From: Gloeopeniophorella convolvens
Taxonomy: Eukaryota; Basidiomycota; Agaricomycetes; Russulales
Assembly: GCA_022496205.1 (NCBI GenBank)
Contig: WTXD01000367.1
Coordinates: 1 to 11,135, forward strand
Direction of reading: 5' to 3'
DNA: 11,135 nucleotides
Part shown: positions 1-7,987 of the stretch, piece after piece
Numbering within the stretch: position 1 is the stretch's first letter
How the letters are laid out: each line of letters opens with the position of its first letter
Made by a program: the position numbers and the translations under genes
The notes under the pieces: model-generated
Databases searched by the model: none
What the model was told of the DNA's origin: nothing
Seen by the model: only the letters and a program-made list of their open reading frames with translations

Positions 1-288
1 CCTCCCTCATGCCGCGAATCTCCTCCTTGGTTTTTGGTTTACCCGTTGCCTTTCCTGAGGTCTTGGTTCAGCGCTGGACGCGGCGGGTTGGCTTAGTCGT
101 AGGGACATAATCCTCGTCGGAAGGATGGTCTTCACTAGGACCAATGTCCTCAGTCTCGCTAGCAGCAGACTCTTCGGAGGAAGGACGTGGCCTCTTCGAA
201 GACGACGCTGACGTCGTGTCATCGGAGGGGGAGGGGCAGGGGATAGGCGATGACGGCGTGAGTCGATCTATGGAGGACGAGGCAGTAG

Positions 289-369
289 CTGTGGGATATC
301 AGACTCAAACGAGCGCAGGGCACTGGGGTTATATCTGTCACTTATGGTTGCGGATTCCTTCTGAGTTAC
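289..369 (-). other. intron in the helicase tail (81 nt)
   Basis: On the minus strand the donor is GTAACT at 369 and the acceptor CACAG ends at 289, with a CTGAT branch-like site shortly before it. Splicing in phase 1 joins the frame ending NDIIDE to a second Ser/Pro/acidic frame (ASSSIDRLTPSSP), removing the stop codons between them. The two frames have the same composition, which supports the junction. Confidence 0.5.
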
Positions 370-1179
370 TCTCATCGATAATGTCATTCATGTGGGCGTC
401 AGCGTCGGCATCCACGTCCATTGCGTCTGGATTACCCGATTCATCATCATCCCACAGTTTGATGTCGTCTGTGGGCGGGGCCATGTCGGTGTCCTCGGGT
501 GCCTTTGGTGACGCAGCCGGAGCTGCTGGACTGACGACAATATTTGGGGTTGATGTGTTTGTAGCTTGAACTTGAGCGGATTCTATATTAGCGAGAGCAA
601 GGAAATGCTCAAGTCCAAGCAGACGGTCTTCTATCAGTACCTGAATAGGTGCCTCATCATACCCCGAACTGAGCGCTCCCATCTGGAGCCGGAGAATCTG
701 CTGAGCGAGGGTGATGTACTTTGTCTTGTCTGAGATGTCGCTGCGGATTGAAAGTTGCCCGAGATCGTCCTCCATGTCCTGTTCGACGGTGTCGACGACT
801 CCTGGCATGTGTGTGAGGTCAAATTTTGGCAGGTACTGCTCGATGTCGCCAACTACGGATGGCAAAACGTTGACCGTCCTCCACCGACGTAATGTGGGAA
901 CCGCGGTGTCCAGCGTCGACTTGCTTGATGAAGGTTCCGGGGGTGTAGCCTGACGGGCGGTCTCCGGAGTTGGCTCCGGTTGGTGATTGGACGGTATCGC
1001 CTTGCCTTTGCCCTTTGTTACTTTGCTCTCGTCGTCGTCGGGCTTGTCATCGGCAGATTTCTTTGCGGGCTTCTTTGTAGGCTTCTTGCAAGGGCGCTTC
1101 GGCTTCGTCTCTTTCTCTTCGTTCTCATTGTCATCTTCGGCCTCGAACTCAGCGGCATCCTCAGCATCGAGCGCGCGCT

Positions 1180-1240
1180 CTAGTCGCTCGTCAGGTATTG
1201 GCGATCCAATAGAATGAAGATGACGCACTCATCGAGTCAC
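1180..1240 (-). other. putative 61-nt intron (or frameshift) after the helicase core
   Basis: The core frame (FIQDAFVNIGDS) and the tail frame (ERALDAEDAAEFEAEDD) are in different phases. A GTGACT donor at 1240 and a CTAG acceptor ending at 1180, preceded by CTGAC, give a 61-nt phase-1 intron that joins them cleanly. The donor is weak and the skipped tail-frame sequence (RHLHSIGSPIPDERL) itself looks protein-like, so a small frameshifting indel near 1228-1232 is a real alternative. Confidence 0.5.
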
Positions 1241-1412
1241 CAATGTTCACGAATGCGTCCTGAATGAAGCCTTTGTCGAAAGAGATGTTGTTGAGCAACA
1301 CGTCGGGGGACCGGTGGCCAACGAGCTGATATATGGAGACAGGCTTGGGTTGAGGGTAGCGCCAGATGTGGCCGATGAGCTGCTGGTCACTCAGCATAGA
1401 CCAAAGAACATC

Positions 1413-1473
1413 CTGATGTTATCCACAAGTTTGTATGTTAAACATCACTTTCATAAGAATTCGCAACACACAC
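1413..1473 (-). other. intron between helicase motifs V and VI (61 nt)
   Basis: Minus-strand donor GTGTGT at 1473 and acceptor CATCAG ending at 1413, with TTTAACAT and GATAACAT as possible branch sites. The junction is phase 0 and joins SIMIIT to DVLWSMLSDQQLIG, the expected order in SNF2-like C-terminal domains. Confidence 0.75.
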
Positions 1474-1586
1474 CGTAATAATCATAATGGACGCGAACGA
1501 GATATTGAGGCCGACGGAGCCGACGTTGGATATAAGAAGAACATGCGGACCGTCGCGGTCGCTGTTCTTGAACTTTTGCAGTGCAG

Positions 1587-1954
1587 TGTTGAAGCGCAGC
1601 AAAGGGTGGAGTGACAACTGAAGGACACAGAGTGACGCTCAGTCAGAGAAGGTCAAAAGACTGAGGCTACAAAGGCGAAGAAAGAGGTCCTTATATACAG
1701 TAAGGAACGACAGATAGCATGTGATAAACACTGCTTAGAAAGCCTAAGAGACCCACATGAAACGGAGTAAGAGTGGGTACCGGAGTACAAGGTGGGTCAT
1801 GGAATGCCCTAGAATAGTCCAGAACATGGAAACAAATGTGGGGCTGAACACAGCCTTAAGTCTAGAACATTATGTACACTAGATAAGATAGTCCTTGATC
1901 ATTAGGTCCATATCTAATCTAATCAGAGCCGCCAGGACACTGTCCGTCTCAACA
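1587..1954 (-). mobile_element. solo LTR, copia-like, 368 bp, with target duplication
   Basis: On the minus strand the insert begins TGTTGAGACGG and ends CTTCAACA, giving TGTTGA/TCAACA inverted ends. It is flanked on the plus strand by TGCAG (1582-1586) and CGCAG (1955-1959), a 5-bp target duplication with one mismatch consistent with CpG to TpG. Removing the insert and one duplicate restores an uninterrupted helicase frame: HSAA joins LQKFKNSDRDGP. A TATATAAGG motif lies on the minus strand near 1686-1694, as expected for a U3 promoter, so the LTR probably reads on the minus strand. Internal retrotransposon sequence is absent, so this is a solo LTR left by recombination. Copia rather than gypsy is inferred from the terminal sequence and short length only. 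Confidence 0.8.
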
Positions 1955-2026
1955 CGCAGCGCTATGCGCCGTGGTCCTAAAGCCGCCGTGGATTGCCAGA
2001 CACTCGATGCCGTTGTGGAGGAGAAC

Positions 2027-2106
2027 CTGTAATATTAGAACACAGAAGGTCCCGGTCAGTGATTAGCACATAGCACGTCGAGTGGTCAATTTTAAGCAGT
2101 GCGTAC
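2027..2106 (-). other. intron in the helicase C-terminal domain (80 nt)
   Basis: Minus-strand donor GTACGC at 2106 and acceptor ATTACAG ending at 2027, with CTAAT motifs as branch candidates. The phase-0 junction joins FPASFPIIQM to VLLHNGIECLAIHGG, which reads as a continuous helicase segment. Confidence 0.75.
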
Positions 2107-2483
2107 CATCTGAATGATGGGGAAAGATGCAGGGAAATAAGAAAAGATGATGATTTTGTCCGGCTTGTCACTGGCCGATGTGACTGCATGCGGGTCAAAG
2201 TCGAACAGGTCAGGCGGGTACTCCTTTGCTCTGGTAGGCTGAATTGCGCTAGCGCTATCGTGTTCCAGATGATGCTTGACGATCTCAACAATGGCATCAA
2301 GCTTAGCACTTGGCTGTGTCGCATACTCTGCCATCGTGAAGGGCGTGTCCCGCTTCTCTGCTGTGGAAGGGTGCAATAAGGCACGGCGAACATTGAGATA
2401 GAAGTTCTGAGCAGAGAGGACGATCAGTACGATGACACCAGTAAAGCAGCGAGTGTGTAGTAGAAAACAAAAAATGTCATCTG

Positions 2484-2502
2484 TGGGCGTCCAGGACGCC
2501 CA
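2484..2502. repeat. palindrome copy 1 (perfect arms)
   Basis: TGGGCGTCCAGGACGCCCA, a 19-bp perfect dyad with 9-bp arms and central A. Lies in the non-coding insert of the helicase pseudogene. Confidence 0.9.
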
Positions 2503-2581
2503 GCACGCACATAAAGAATTTGTGCCTAGGCTGAGGGCACCGGGAAGGATGTCAAGTCAGCCACACTCGATGTCTCCATGA

Positions 2582-2600
2582 TGGGCGTCCTGGACACCCA
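2582..2600. repeat. palindrome copy 2 (one mismatch)
   Basis: TGGGCGTCCTGGACACCCA. The same dyad with central T and one right-arm change, GACG to GACA, which is a CpG-type transition. It starts 98 bp after copy 1. Confidence 0.85.
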
Positions 2601-2722
2601 CTGCCACCTCACCCTCTCAATCTCTTGGGGGGCTGAAGCCGCAGGGGAGGAGCATTGGGCACAGTCGAGACTAGACTGCACTGCATGGTTGTGAACTCCG
2701 TGAGTCGCAACCCTCTACGCCT

Positions 2723-2745
2723 CCTGGGCGTCCCGGACGCCCAGG
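2723..2745. repeat. palindrome copy 3 (11-bp arms)
   Basis: The 19-bp core TGGGCGTCCCGGACGCCCA at 2725-2743 has central C, and the dyad extends by CC on the left and GG on the right, giving 11-bp perfect arms. Confidence 0.9.
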
Positions 2746-2828
2746 CATGAACCTCACCCACCCGTGACTCACAGTCCCGGGGCTGGGCTGGTGCTCTAGT
2801 GCGTAGATCTCGTGAGACACGCAACGCG

Positions 2829-2847
2829 TGGGCGTCCAGGACGCCCA
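2829..2847. repeat. palindrome copy 4 (perfect arms)
   Basis: TGGGCGTCCAGGACGCCCA, identical to copy 1. It is the last of four in the helicase insert and starts 104 bp after copy 3. Confidence 0.9.
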
Positions 2848-3146
2848 ATCGCGGAAACACTAAACACGATACATTCATGTCCAATAATCCCACGTATCTG
2901 CGATGCGACCTGCCTCGTCTCTTTGGCCAGCTCTTCATTTGCCATCTTCTCGAAGTTCTCGTACTCGTGCTCGAACAGCTCGAGAATACAGACGCGCTCC
3001 CTGTATGGCTCGAGACCCGAGATAGGATTGCCCAAGTAGTCCGTTGACGAACCAGCCCGCCAAATGACCGCACCTGAGTAGCGCTCATGGATCTCATGCA
3101 TCCATTTCCGATTCGCCTGCCTCAGCTTGGCATCGGCAAAGGCCTT

Positions 3147-3798
3147 TGTCAGGACTCACTCGCGGAGTGCACGCAGAGAGGATAGCAGAGTTTGGAGAGC
3201 GTCGAAGGGGATAGGCAGAAGATGAGCTGCGATATGCAGGAGCAGAGAGGGAACACACTAACAGTGCTATTGCAGTGCTAGGTACAGATGAGAGTGCCAC
3301 AGATGGACAGTCTGAGGACCACTGGGCGATACATGGGGGTCTTATATACTACTGGAGACCCCCCAGATGAATCTGGTCTAATTACTGATGGGGATTCCAG
3401 AGGGGATTCCCCATAACCTCTCCTCTCTGATACACTTCTTAGATTCCATCGCAGAGTGGGGCTTGAGGCCCCATGGAGTTCTTGATGATCAGAGTCCCAA
3501 AGAGGACGTATGAAGTGTTTCACCTTGATCAAGGTTCTGGTTACTTTGGGACGAGTAATATGGCCATTCTGAGAGATCCCTAGTCCGGGATCTTGGGGGT
3601 ATTCCAGGGTTAATTTGCCATTAGGGAGTAGGGCGAGGAATGGGGGTGAAGGGTCACGTGATGCATTTCGACTTGTAGTTGCAATGTGAGTGGTACGCGT
3701 CGCATTGTGAGCGACGCGTAGGGTATTTACTGGTAGGGCTGGATTTGCTCTAGTGTTCTGAGCAGTTCGACCTCCTTGAGGCCCTAGTGTTCGTGACA
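3147..3798 (-). mobile_element. solo LTR of a Ty3/gypsy element, 652 bp
   Basis: Bounded by TGTCA...TGACA and closely similar to the LTR at 8271-8925. The right-hand 548 bp of the two copies align without gaps and I count about a dozen differences; the left ~100 bp has small indels. The minus strand carries TATATAAG at 3348-3341, the likely U3 promoter, preceded by the dyad at 3363-3376. No gypsy internal sequence adjoins it. Flanking 5-mers (GCCTT before, CTTGG after) do not match, so there is no ordinary 5-bp target duplication. The right flank is the truncated 3' part of the gene at 3750-6203 and the left flank is a helicase gene without its 5' half. The LTR therefore probably marks a deletion made by LTR-LTR recombination. 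Confidence 0.9.
3363..3376. promoter_or_regulatory. dyad upstream of the LTR TATA box
   Basis: CCAGAT-GA-ATCTGG, a 6-bp inverted repeat lying about 15 bp upstream of TATATAAG in the LTR's minus-strand sense. In the other LTR (8490-8503) it reads CCAGAC-GA-GTCTGG, so both arms changed together and the symmetry is kept. It may be a dimeric factor site in the LTR promoter. Confidence 0.4.
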
Positions 3799-6203
3799 CT
3801 TGGTGGTTCAAAGCCTTTGGGTGGAAAGTATCGCTTGAATTGTGTGTCGTCCCATGTTTCGGTGCTGACCAACTTCGCTGCCATGCATCGGAATATTCCT
3901 GTGAAGTCCGTCCTTTGGAAGACTTCAACCGTAGTTTGTTCGCGATCATGGCTCATCAGCAGAATGTACGCGGATTGTTGTGTAGACTGCTGGTTCGGCG
4001 CGCACTCGAAGATATCGAATGGGAATTGGCGCCACATAACTGCTAGCCAATGATCAATATTGTTTTCTTCAGAGGCAGGCACAGCCACTTGTCGTGCTTC
4101 TTCTGGGATTGGAGGACGGTCTTCCAAATCTTCCAACTCAGCATTGACTGTAGGAATAGTAGAAGGGAGCCGAACCCCTTGTGATGTAAGGATGAGATCG
4201 GAGGCGACAACTTCGTGAGGTTCAATGTAATTGCGGATGTCGCGTGGTTGGGGCTGCCGATTCATGGTCCGGTCTTTTCTGATGGTCCTGCTACCAGATA
4301 ATCGGGGGTCCTTGTTCATTTCTACAACCAGTGCCTGGAACAGGTGGACCCCATAAGTGCGTTTGAGGTCTTTGTCAGACACCGAGACTCCTCCTCCAAT
4401 GTAGAGTTCTCGATGCCTCCAATTGCCTGTGAGACCCGAGATGAAGTATAGTCCATGGTTGTAAAGGACTGGCTTGGTCCGTGCAGGCCTAGTCTGAATC
4501 CTCGTAAATCCAGGTCTTCTTGCTGCCCTAACCACCTCTTGCATGCAGCATGCACGAGCCAACTCCAGAGCTGCACTACTTTCACCCTGTCGCATGTGAA
4601 TCCCATTGAGCATATAGATCAGAATGCCACCGAATGTGAGGGAGGCACTAGTGATCCGATGCCGACTGTTGCTAAGCCTCAGCCTGTTGATTGCAACATA
4701 AAGAGCTGTAGTTCTGAAGAATTTGAAGTTCCTACATAACAAAAGTTGAGTGTCAAGCATATACACACAGGAGAGAACATACCACCACACCAAGGGAGAT
4801 ATCATATAGGTCACTTCCCTCAGTAGCTCAACCGGAGGGTCGAGCAATATTGATTGTGCGAGGTTTAATGGAACTCGTAGCTCCAATCGTGTACAGCCTT
4901 CTTGAGGTGGCCGACCTGCGTCTTCATCACCAACACAGGCGATGAAGATTTCAGTCATAGTATTGATGTCCTTCAAGAATTGCTGAATTTTGGATGGGTA
5001 TAGGTCTTCACCAGTCCTGAACCGGAAGACACCTTTGTGAAGCTGATACATTGGTGTCTTGTCTGTGTGATAGACATTGGCATATACAATGTCTGTCCTT
5101 GGTCCTTTCCCAATTTCACCGTGGAAACCAGCAAAGTCATCAAGTCCCGACTTGCAATCGAGCTTGAAAGCACGGGAACGTTGCATCTTCTCGATGTCGT
5201 TAGAAGAGCACTCGGGGAAGATGTACTCTAGGAGGCGATTGTGATCATGACGAGACCATAGCAATATTTGACCTTGTTGGTGCACTTCGAGGCCGACATC
5301 GACCCACCAGTCTTCCGGGTCGATCCGATCATGGTCAAGACACCTTGTAAAGGATCCGAATGCATGTAGCGAGTCGGCTAGTGTCGGTTGGTGTGCAGTA
5401 GCCCCTTTGTAGCCACAAAATTCATGCACAAAGAAGGCGCCTTTGAATTCTGGAACCTGGTCGAGTTTTTCTATGAAATGACTGCCAAACTCTCGAAGCT
5501 GATCGGAGGGGATAGCGACAGAGCCAGGATGAAGTCCGCCACGTGATCCTCGGTACATAGACATCGCTGCCTCGTAGCTTGGTGGCCAGTGGCTAGCATG
5601 GGCACCAATGGTCTCGATGACGGCCGGACGGGTGCAAGAATCATAGAGCTTCTTGAGTTGGTCCTGTGTGACATAGCGAAGACGATCCTCCCTCGTATAC
5701 AGCTTTGGGAAATAGATCCTAGTCGTCTGACGTGTTTCGACTTCACCAATCATGACGTTGGGTATGAGGTGCAGTTTGATCTCGTCGAATTTGGTTGGAT
5801 TCTAGGGACAATTGTCTCAACGCGGCGAATAGGGCAATAAAAAGTTGAACGAACTCACATCCCGGTTTTCAATAGCAGCCCTTAGGTGGTTGTCCTTCGC
5901 CTGAGTAAACTTAAAGCTGGGGACAGGGTAGACGTAGAATGCCTCTTTGAACGGTAGGTTTCGACTCATCCCAATGGCGGAGTCGTAATCTCGGGTAATG
6001 ATGGGGTCGGTAGGATGGTCTGCTCTTAGGCATCCGTTGACCACAATACGTGTGCTATCACCGTTCTCATCCGTAGCACGACCGCATAAAGCCAAATCAA
6101 GGAAGGGTCTATCCCCGGCTTCTGATGCTGCTTGCATTGCCGCGACGAACTGAGAGAGACTGAGTGTTTCTATAGGCAAGATTTCGTTCGGGTAGCAGTT
6201 CAT
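3750..6203 (-). CDS. uncharacterised three-exon gene, 3' end replaced by LTR
   Basis: I do not recognise this family. Exons are 6203-5859 (115 codons), 5801-4783 and 4731-3750, about 781 residues in total; the last ~15 come from the LTR, so the true C-terminus is lost. The start MNCYPNEILP at 6203 is chosen because a TATA box lies about 65 bp upstream with a pyrimidine-rich leader between; the ATG at 6260 is too close to the TATA box. Visible segments are FVAAMQAASEAGDRPFLDLA, a DPEDWWVDVGLEVHQQGQIL stretch about 170 residues into exon 2, LRLELRVPL-type mixed strands, an Ala-rich ELARACCMQEVVRAARRPGF region, and an acidic linker (NAELEDLEDRPPIPEE). There is no signal peptide, and the apparent hydrophobic stretch near VLSCVYMLDTQLLL is intron-encoded. 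No catalytic motif is evident. The frame is open and splice sites are intact, so it was a working gene until recently. It runs tail-first into the helicase remnant across the LTR. Confidence 0.75.
4732..4782 (-). other. in-frame 51-nt intron of the uncharacterised gene
   Basis: Minus-strand donor GTATGT at 4782, branch CTTGAC, and acceptor ATGTAG ending at 4732. The length is a multiple of three without a stop, so it can be read through, but the signals are near consensus. Splicing (phase 2) gives SPLVWWNFKFFRTT and removes 17 residues. Confidence 0.8.
5802..5858 (-). other. 57-nt intron of the uncharacterised gene
   Basis: Minus-strand donor GTGAGT at 5858 and acceptor CCCTAG ending at 5802, with TTGAGAC as branch candidate. 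The phase-0 junction joins AAIENRD to NPTKFDEIKLHLIPNV and links the start exon to the long second exon. Confidence 0.85.
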
Positions 6204-6268
6204 CGGACGAGTGGGGCGAGGGGGACAGGTGGAAAGGTGTGGTGGATAGACCGAGTGCATTATTGAGC

Positions 6269-6276
6269 AATATATA
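6269..6276 (-). promoter_or_regulatory. TATA box of the uncharacterised gene
   Basis: TATATATT on the minus strand, with the chosen ATG at 6203. The sequence between is C/T-rich (CACCACACCTTTCCACCTGT), typical of a fungal leader. Transcription would be expected to start near 6240. Confidence 0.5.
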
Positions 6277-6565
6277 CTGCAGAACGGGTAGTGGCATTGC
6301 AGATGCGTGTTCACCACCACGAGGAGCACATGTGTATCCGCTATGAATGCTGTGAATATGATGAATAACATGAGGCAGTATGATATTCATACAATACCGC
6401 ATGGCGTACTCAAAGAGGGTACACATCTCATTGTGTACTTTCATGATTCGCACACCCCTTATATATAAATTCTGTGTACACGGGCGCTGGGTTGGAACTA
6501 CTAGGATGTTTGTTCAGTATGGGAGACTACAAAATGTAAATATGAAGGCTACGGAAACGCGCTAG
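6277..6565. other. intergenic, nothing recognised
   Basis: Upstream region of the gene starting at 6203. It contains AT-rich patches (a second TATATATAA-like tract near 6460) but no open frame or repeat I can support. Confidence 0.5.
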
Positions 6566-6590
6566 CCATGGGCGTCCAGGACGCCCATGG
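6566..6590. repeat. palindrome copy 5 (12-bp arms)
   Basis: The 19-bp core TGGGCGTCCAGGACGCCCA at 6569-6587 is extended by CCA on the left and TGG on the right, giving 12-bp perfect arms around a central A. It lies in intergenic DNA about 360 bp upstream of the gene starting at 6203. Confidence 0.9.
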
Positions 6591-6670
6591 AGAGCCACAC
6601 ATCAGCGAGACAGCACTAGTTCTCTTTGCTGGAAGGCGTTGCGGGTTGTGAGGGTGCTCGACACAGGGGG

Positions 6671-6689
6671 TGGGCGTCCAGGACGCCCA
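6671..6689. repeat. palindrome copy 6 (perfect arms)
   Basis: TGGGCGTCCAGGACGCCCA, identical to copies 1 and 4. It starts 102 bp after the core of copy 5. Confidence 0.9.
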
Positions 6690-6750
6690 ACCAACTGCGC
6701 GCTTCAAAGCAGTACACCACACGACTCCAATTTAGTGCGATAATTCACAG

Positions 6751-6769
6751 CGGGCATCACGGATGCCCG
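6751..6769. repeat. palindrome copy 7 (diverged, symmetry kept)
   Basis: CGGGCATCACGGATGCCCG. Relative to the consensus, the outer T/A pair became C/G and an inner G/C pair became A/T, so CGGGCATC still pairs with GATGCCCG. It starts 80 bp after copy 6. Confidence 0.7.
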
Positions 6770-6898
6770 ATATGCACCTTGCATCTAACTGACCAAAGAG
6801 CATGGCAAACATAGATGTATGTGACAAATCGAAACTCAAGAGTACAAGTATAAGCAACAGATGTATATAGTACACAAGGAATTGATAATCGGAGGCTC
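6770..6898. other. intergenic, nothing recognised
   Basis: AT-rich spacer between palindrome copy 7 and the stop codon of the small gene at 6899. On that gene's strand it would be the 3' flank. Confidence 0.4.
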
Positions 6899-7440
6899 TC
6901 AGCGAGCACCGCTGCTATGCTCGTTGCGAATCGCGTCAGGCAATGGAAGACGGGCCAAACGTCTGCCATCTGGACTGTATGCCATGTCGTATAACCTCAC
7001 CAAGTCGGTGCGCAAATCAACGAGTGTCAAAGTGCGGTAGGTCTGAGGTCTGTTCTGCTGCTCCTCGCGGCGATATTCATCCTTGAGCTCCTCCAACCTC
7101 ATCAACAATACTTCAGGAGTTGGCCCCGACCTGGGAGTACCGTTTACATCCTGGTATGCACGCTGCAGCCACGCGGGAAACAGCGATAAGTCGAAGTGGT
7201 TGTCTGCGGTGATCATTATTATTATTACAGTTCTAATCGCGCAGGGCTACTGACCAACAGGACTGGGGGGGCCACCCGTCGCATGCCCGCCGCCACGCCC
7301 ACGATTTCCTCAGGTACCACGAGCACTCCCATGCGCTGCGCCTCGAGCACGGGGCGGCGAGGTGGGAGGCATGGGGGCACTGCTGCGTCGACGGCGGCCA
7401 CCACGACCGGCAGTGGTACTTCGGATGCTTGAGGATGGCA
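6899..7440 (-). CDS. small hypothetical gene, probably two exons, 5' end unknown
   Basis: Two coding-like segments. The 5' one (7440 to about 7251) reads ASEVPLPVVVAAVDAAVPP, RRPVLEAQRMGVLVVPEEIV and GVAAGMRRVAPPVLL with strongly GC-rich third positions. The 3' one (7203-6899) reads DNHFDLSLFPAWLQRAYQDV, then TPEVLLMRLEELKDEYRREE (helical, charged), TYRTLTLVDLRTDLVRLYDM and ends HSSGAR. Between them is a putative 50-nt intron with acceptor CCGCAG at 7204 and donor GTAGCC at 7250 (frame-keeping) or GTCAGT at 7254 (better consensus, wrong phase). A TAA at 7441-7443 closes the frame upstream, so another exon or a start at the internal ATG in QRMG is needed. Alternatively the 3' part starts alone at ATG 7216 (MITADNHF). 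I do not recognise the family; it may be a gene fragment. Confidence 0.4.
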
Positions 7441-7679
7441 TTACGCGGAGAAACGGTCACCACTTCACAAGCAACAAGTCGATAAATGGAGTTGACTTTA
7501 TATCCGTCTCGAGTCTCCTTCCATTCCAGTACATGTTGGTCATAGGTACAATAATGAGCAGTGGTCTAACCTTCGAGAAGTCCTCAAAGTCACCTGGATC
7601 GCCGCATGAGCACCTCTCTCTGAGGCTCTCATGCTGTGTGATTTAGGAGCGGCATGGGCGTATGGCACCTGATCTAGAA

Positions 7680-7718
7680 GATAGCGAAGAGATAAAAGAT
7701 ATTAAAGATATCGCTATC
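7680..7718. repeat. inverted repeat with 8-bp arms
   Basis: GATAGCGA at 7680-7687 pairs with TCGCTATC at 7711-7718 around a 23-nt AT-rich loop (GATAAAAGATATTAAAGATA within it). It is perfect but short, with no known role. Confidence 0.5.
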
Positions 7719-7987
7719 CTCAATAGTTCCTTTGTGCTTCTTTCACTGTGTGGTCCAGTGGATCAATCTTATCGTTTACGTGCCATCGCATTGCAAGATT
7801 TTCTTGGGAGAGCCATGAGGCAGTCATGTTGATTGCAATCGGCTTCCTCCAATACACTGTAATATACACTATCCAATATCAATACCAAGCAGCGAGCATC
7901 TGGGGCGCAAACTGTTGATGTCACCACAATCTGCACCGAACGTGACTCAAGCACTGGGTCTTCCCGTGAATGCGCCAGCTGCCTTGA

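Larger units (their letters stand above)
2407..2891 (-). other. long intron-like insert carrying four palindromes
   Basis: Coding signal stops around 2892 (RQVASQIR) and resumes at 2406 (NFYLNVRR) after a good acceptor, with CTGAT, a pyrimidine run and CTCAG ending at 2407. The ~0.5 kb between is non-coding in all frames that I can judge and holds palindromes at 2484, 2582, 2725 and 2829. I find no convincing donor in the right phase, so the left boundary in gene order is uncertain. At about eight times the length of the other introns, it may be an intron expanded by insertion of palindrome-bearing DNA. Confidence 0.5.
1..3146 (-). pseudogene. SNF2-like helicase gene, 5'-truncated and interrupted
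   Basis: Remnant of a DNA-dependent ATPase/helicase of SNF2 type. Reading right to left: 3146-~2892 encodes the lobe linker (KLRQANRKWMHEIHERYSG, NPISGLEPYRERV); 2406-2107 encodes NFYLNVRRALLHPS and DKIIIFSYFPASFPI; 2026-1955 plus 1581-1474 encodes LAIHGG, LQKFKNSDRDGP and the motif V-like HVLLISNVGSVGLN; 1412-1241 encodes motif VI QQLIGHIWRYPQ and LNNISFDKG; 1179-370 and 288-71 encode an acidic, Ser/Pro-rich tail with a Lys patch (KKPTKKPAKK, possible nuclear signal). The exon phases fit the introns listed separately. The ATPase half (Walker A, DEAH box) is absent because the gene begins abruptly at the LTR edge at 3146. It is also split by a solo LTR, and motif VI has GH where superfamily 2 enzymes have GR. 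A TGA at 68-70 may be the true stop or a CGA-to-TGA lesion, since protein-like sequence (KTKEEIRGMR) continues in frame. The SNF2 assignment is by motif recognition; the gene is almost certainly non-functional here. Confidence 0.8.

Noticed and set aside
144..569. 141-residue plus-strand reading frame
   Set aside because: Antisense to the helicase tail. Its Ser/Ala-rich composition mirrors the acidic coding strand, and no start or splice context supports it.
1977..2393. 138-residue minus-strand frame spanning the helicase intron
   Set aside because: Out of phase with the NFYLNVRRALLHPS frame; Ser/Arg/Leu-rich shadow.
2484..2847. CRISPR-like array (palindromic repeats with unique spacers)
   Set aside because: Repeats are pure palindromes of 19 bp with spacers of 79-124 bp, no cas genes, and the context is a eukaryotic chromosome end.
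2609..3097. 162-residue minus-strand reading frame
   Set aside because: Arg/Ser-rich shadow in another frame that crosses three palindromes; the helicase frame is the one with family motifs.
3799..3801. CTT on both sides of the solo gypsy LTR as a 3-bp target duplication
   Set aside because: Gypsy elements normally duplicate about 5 bp, and three matching bases are easily fortuitous given the truncated genes on both sides.
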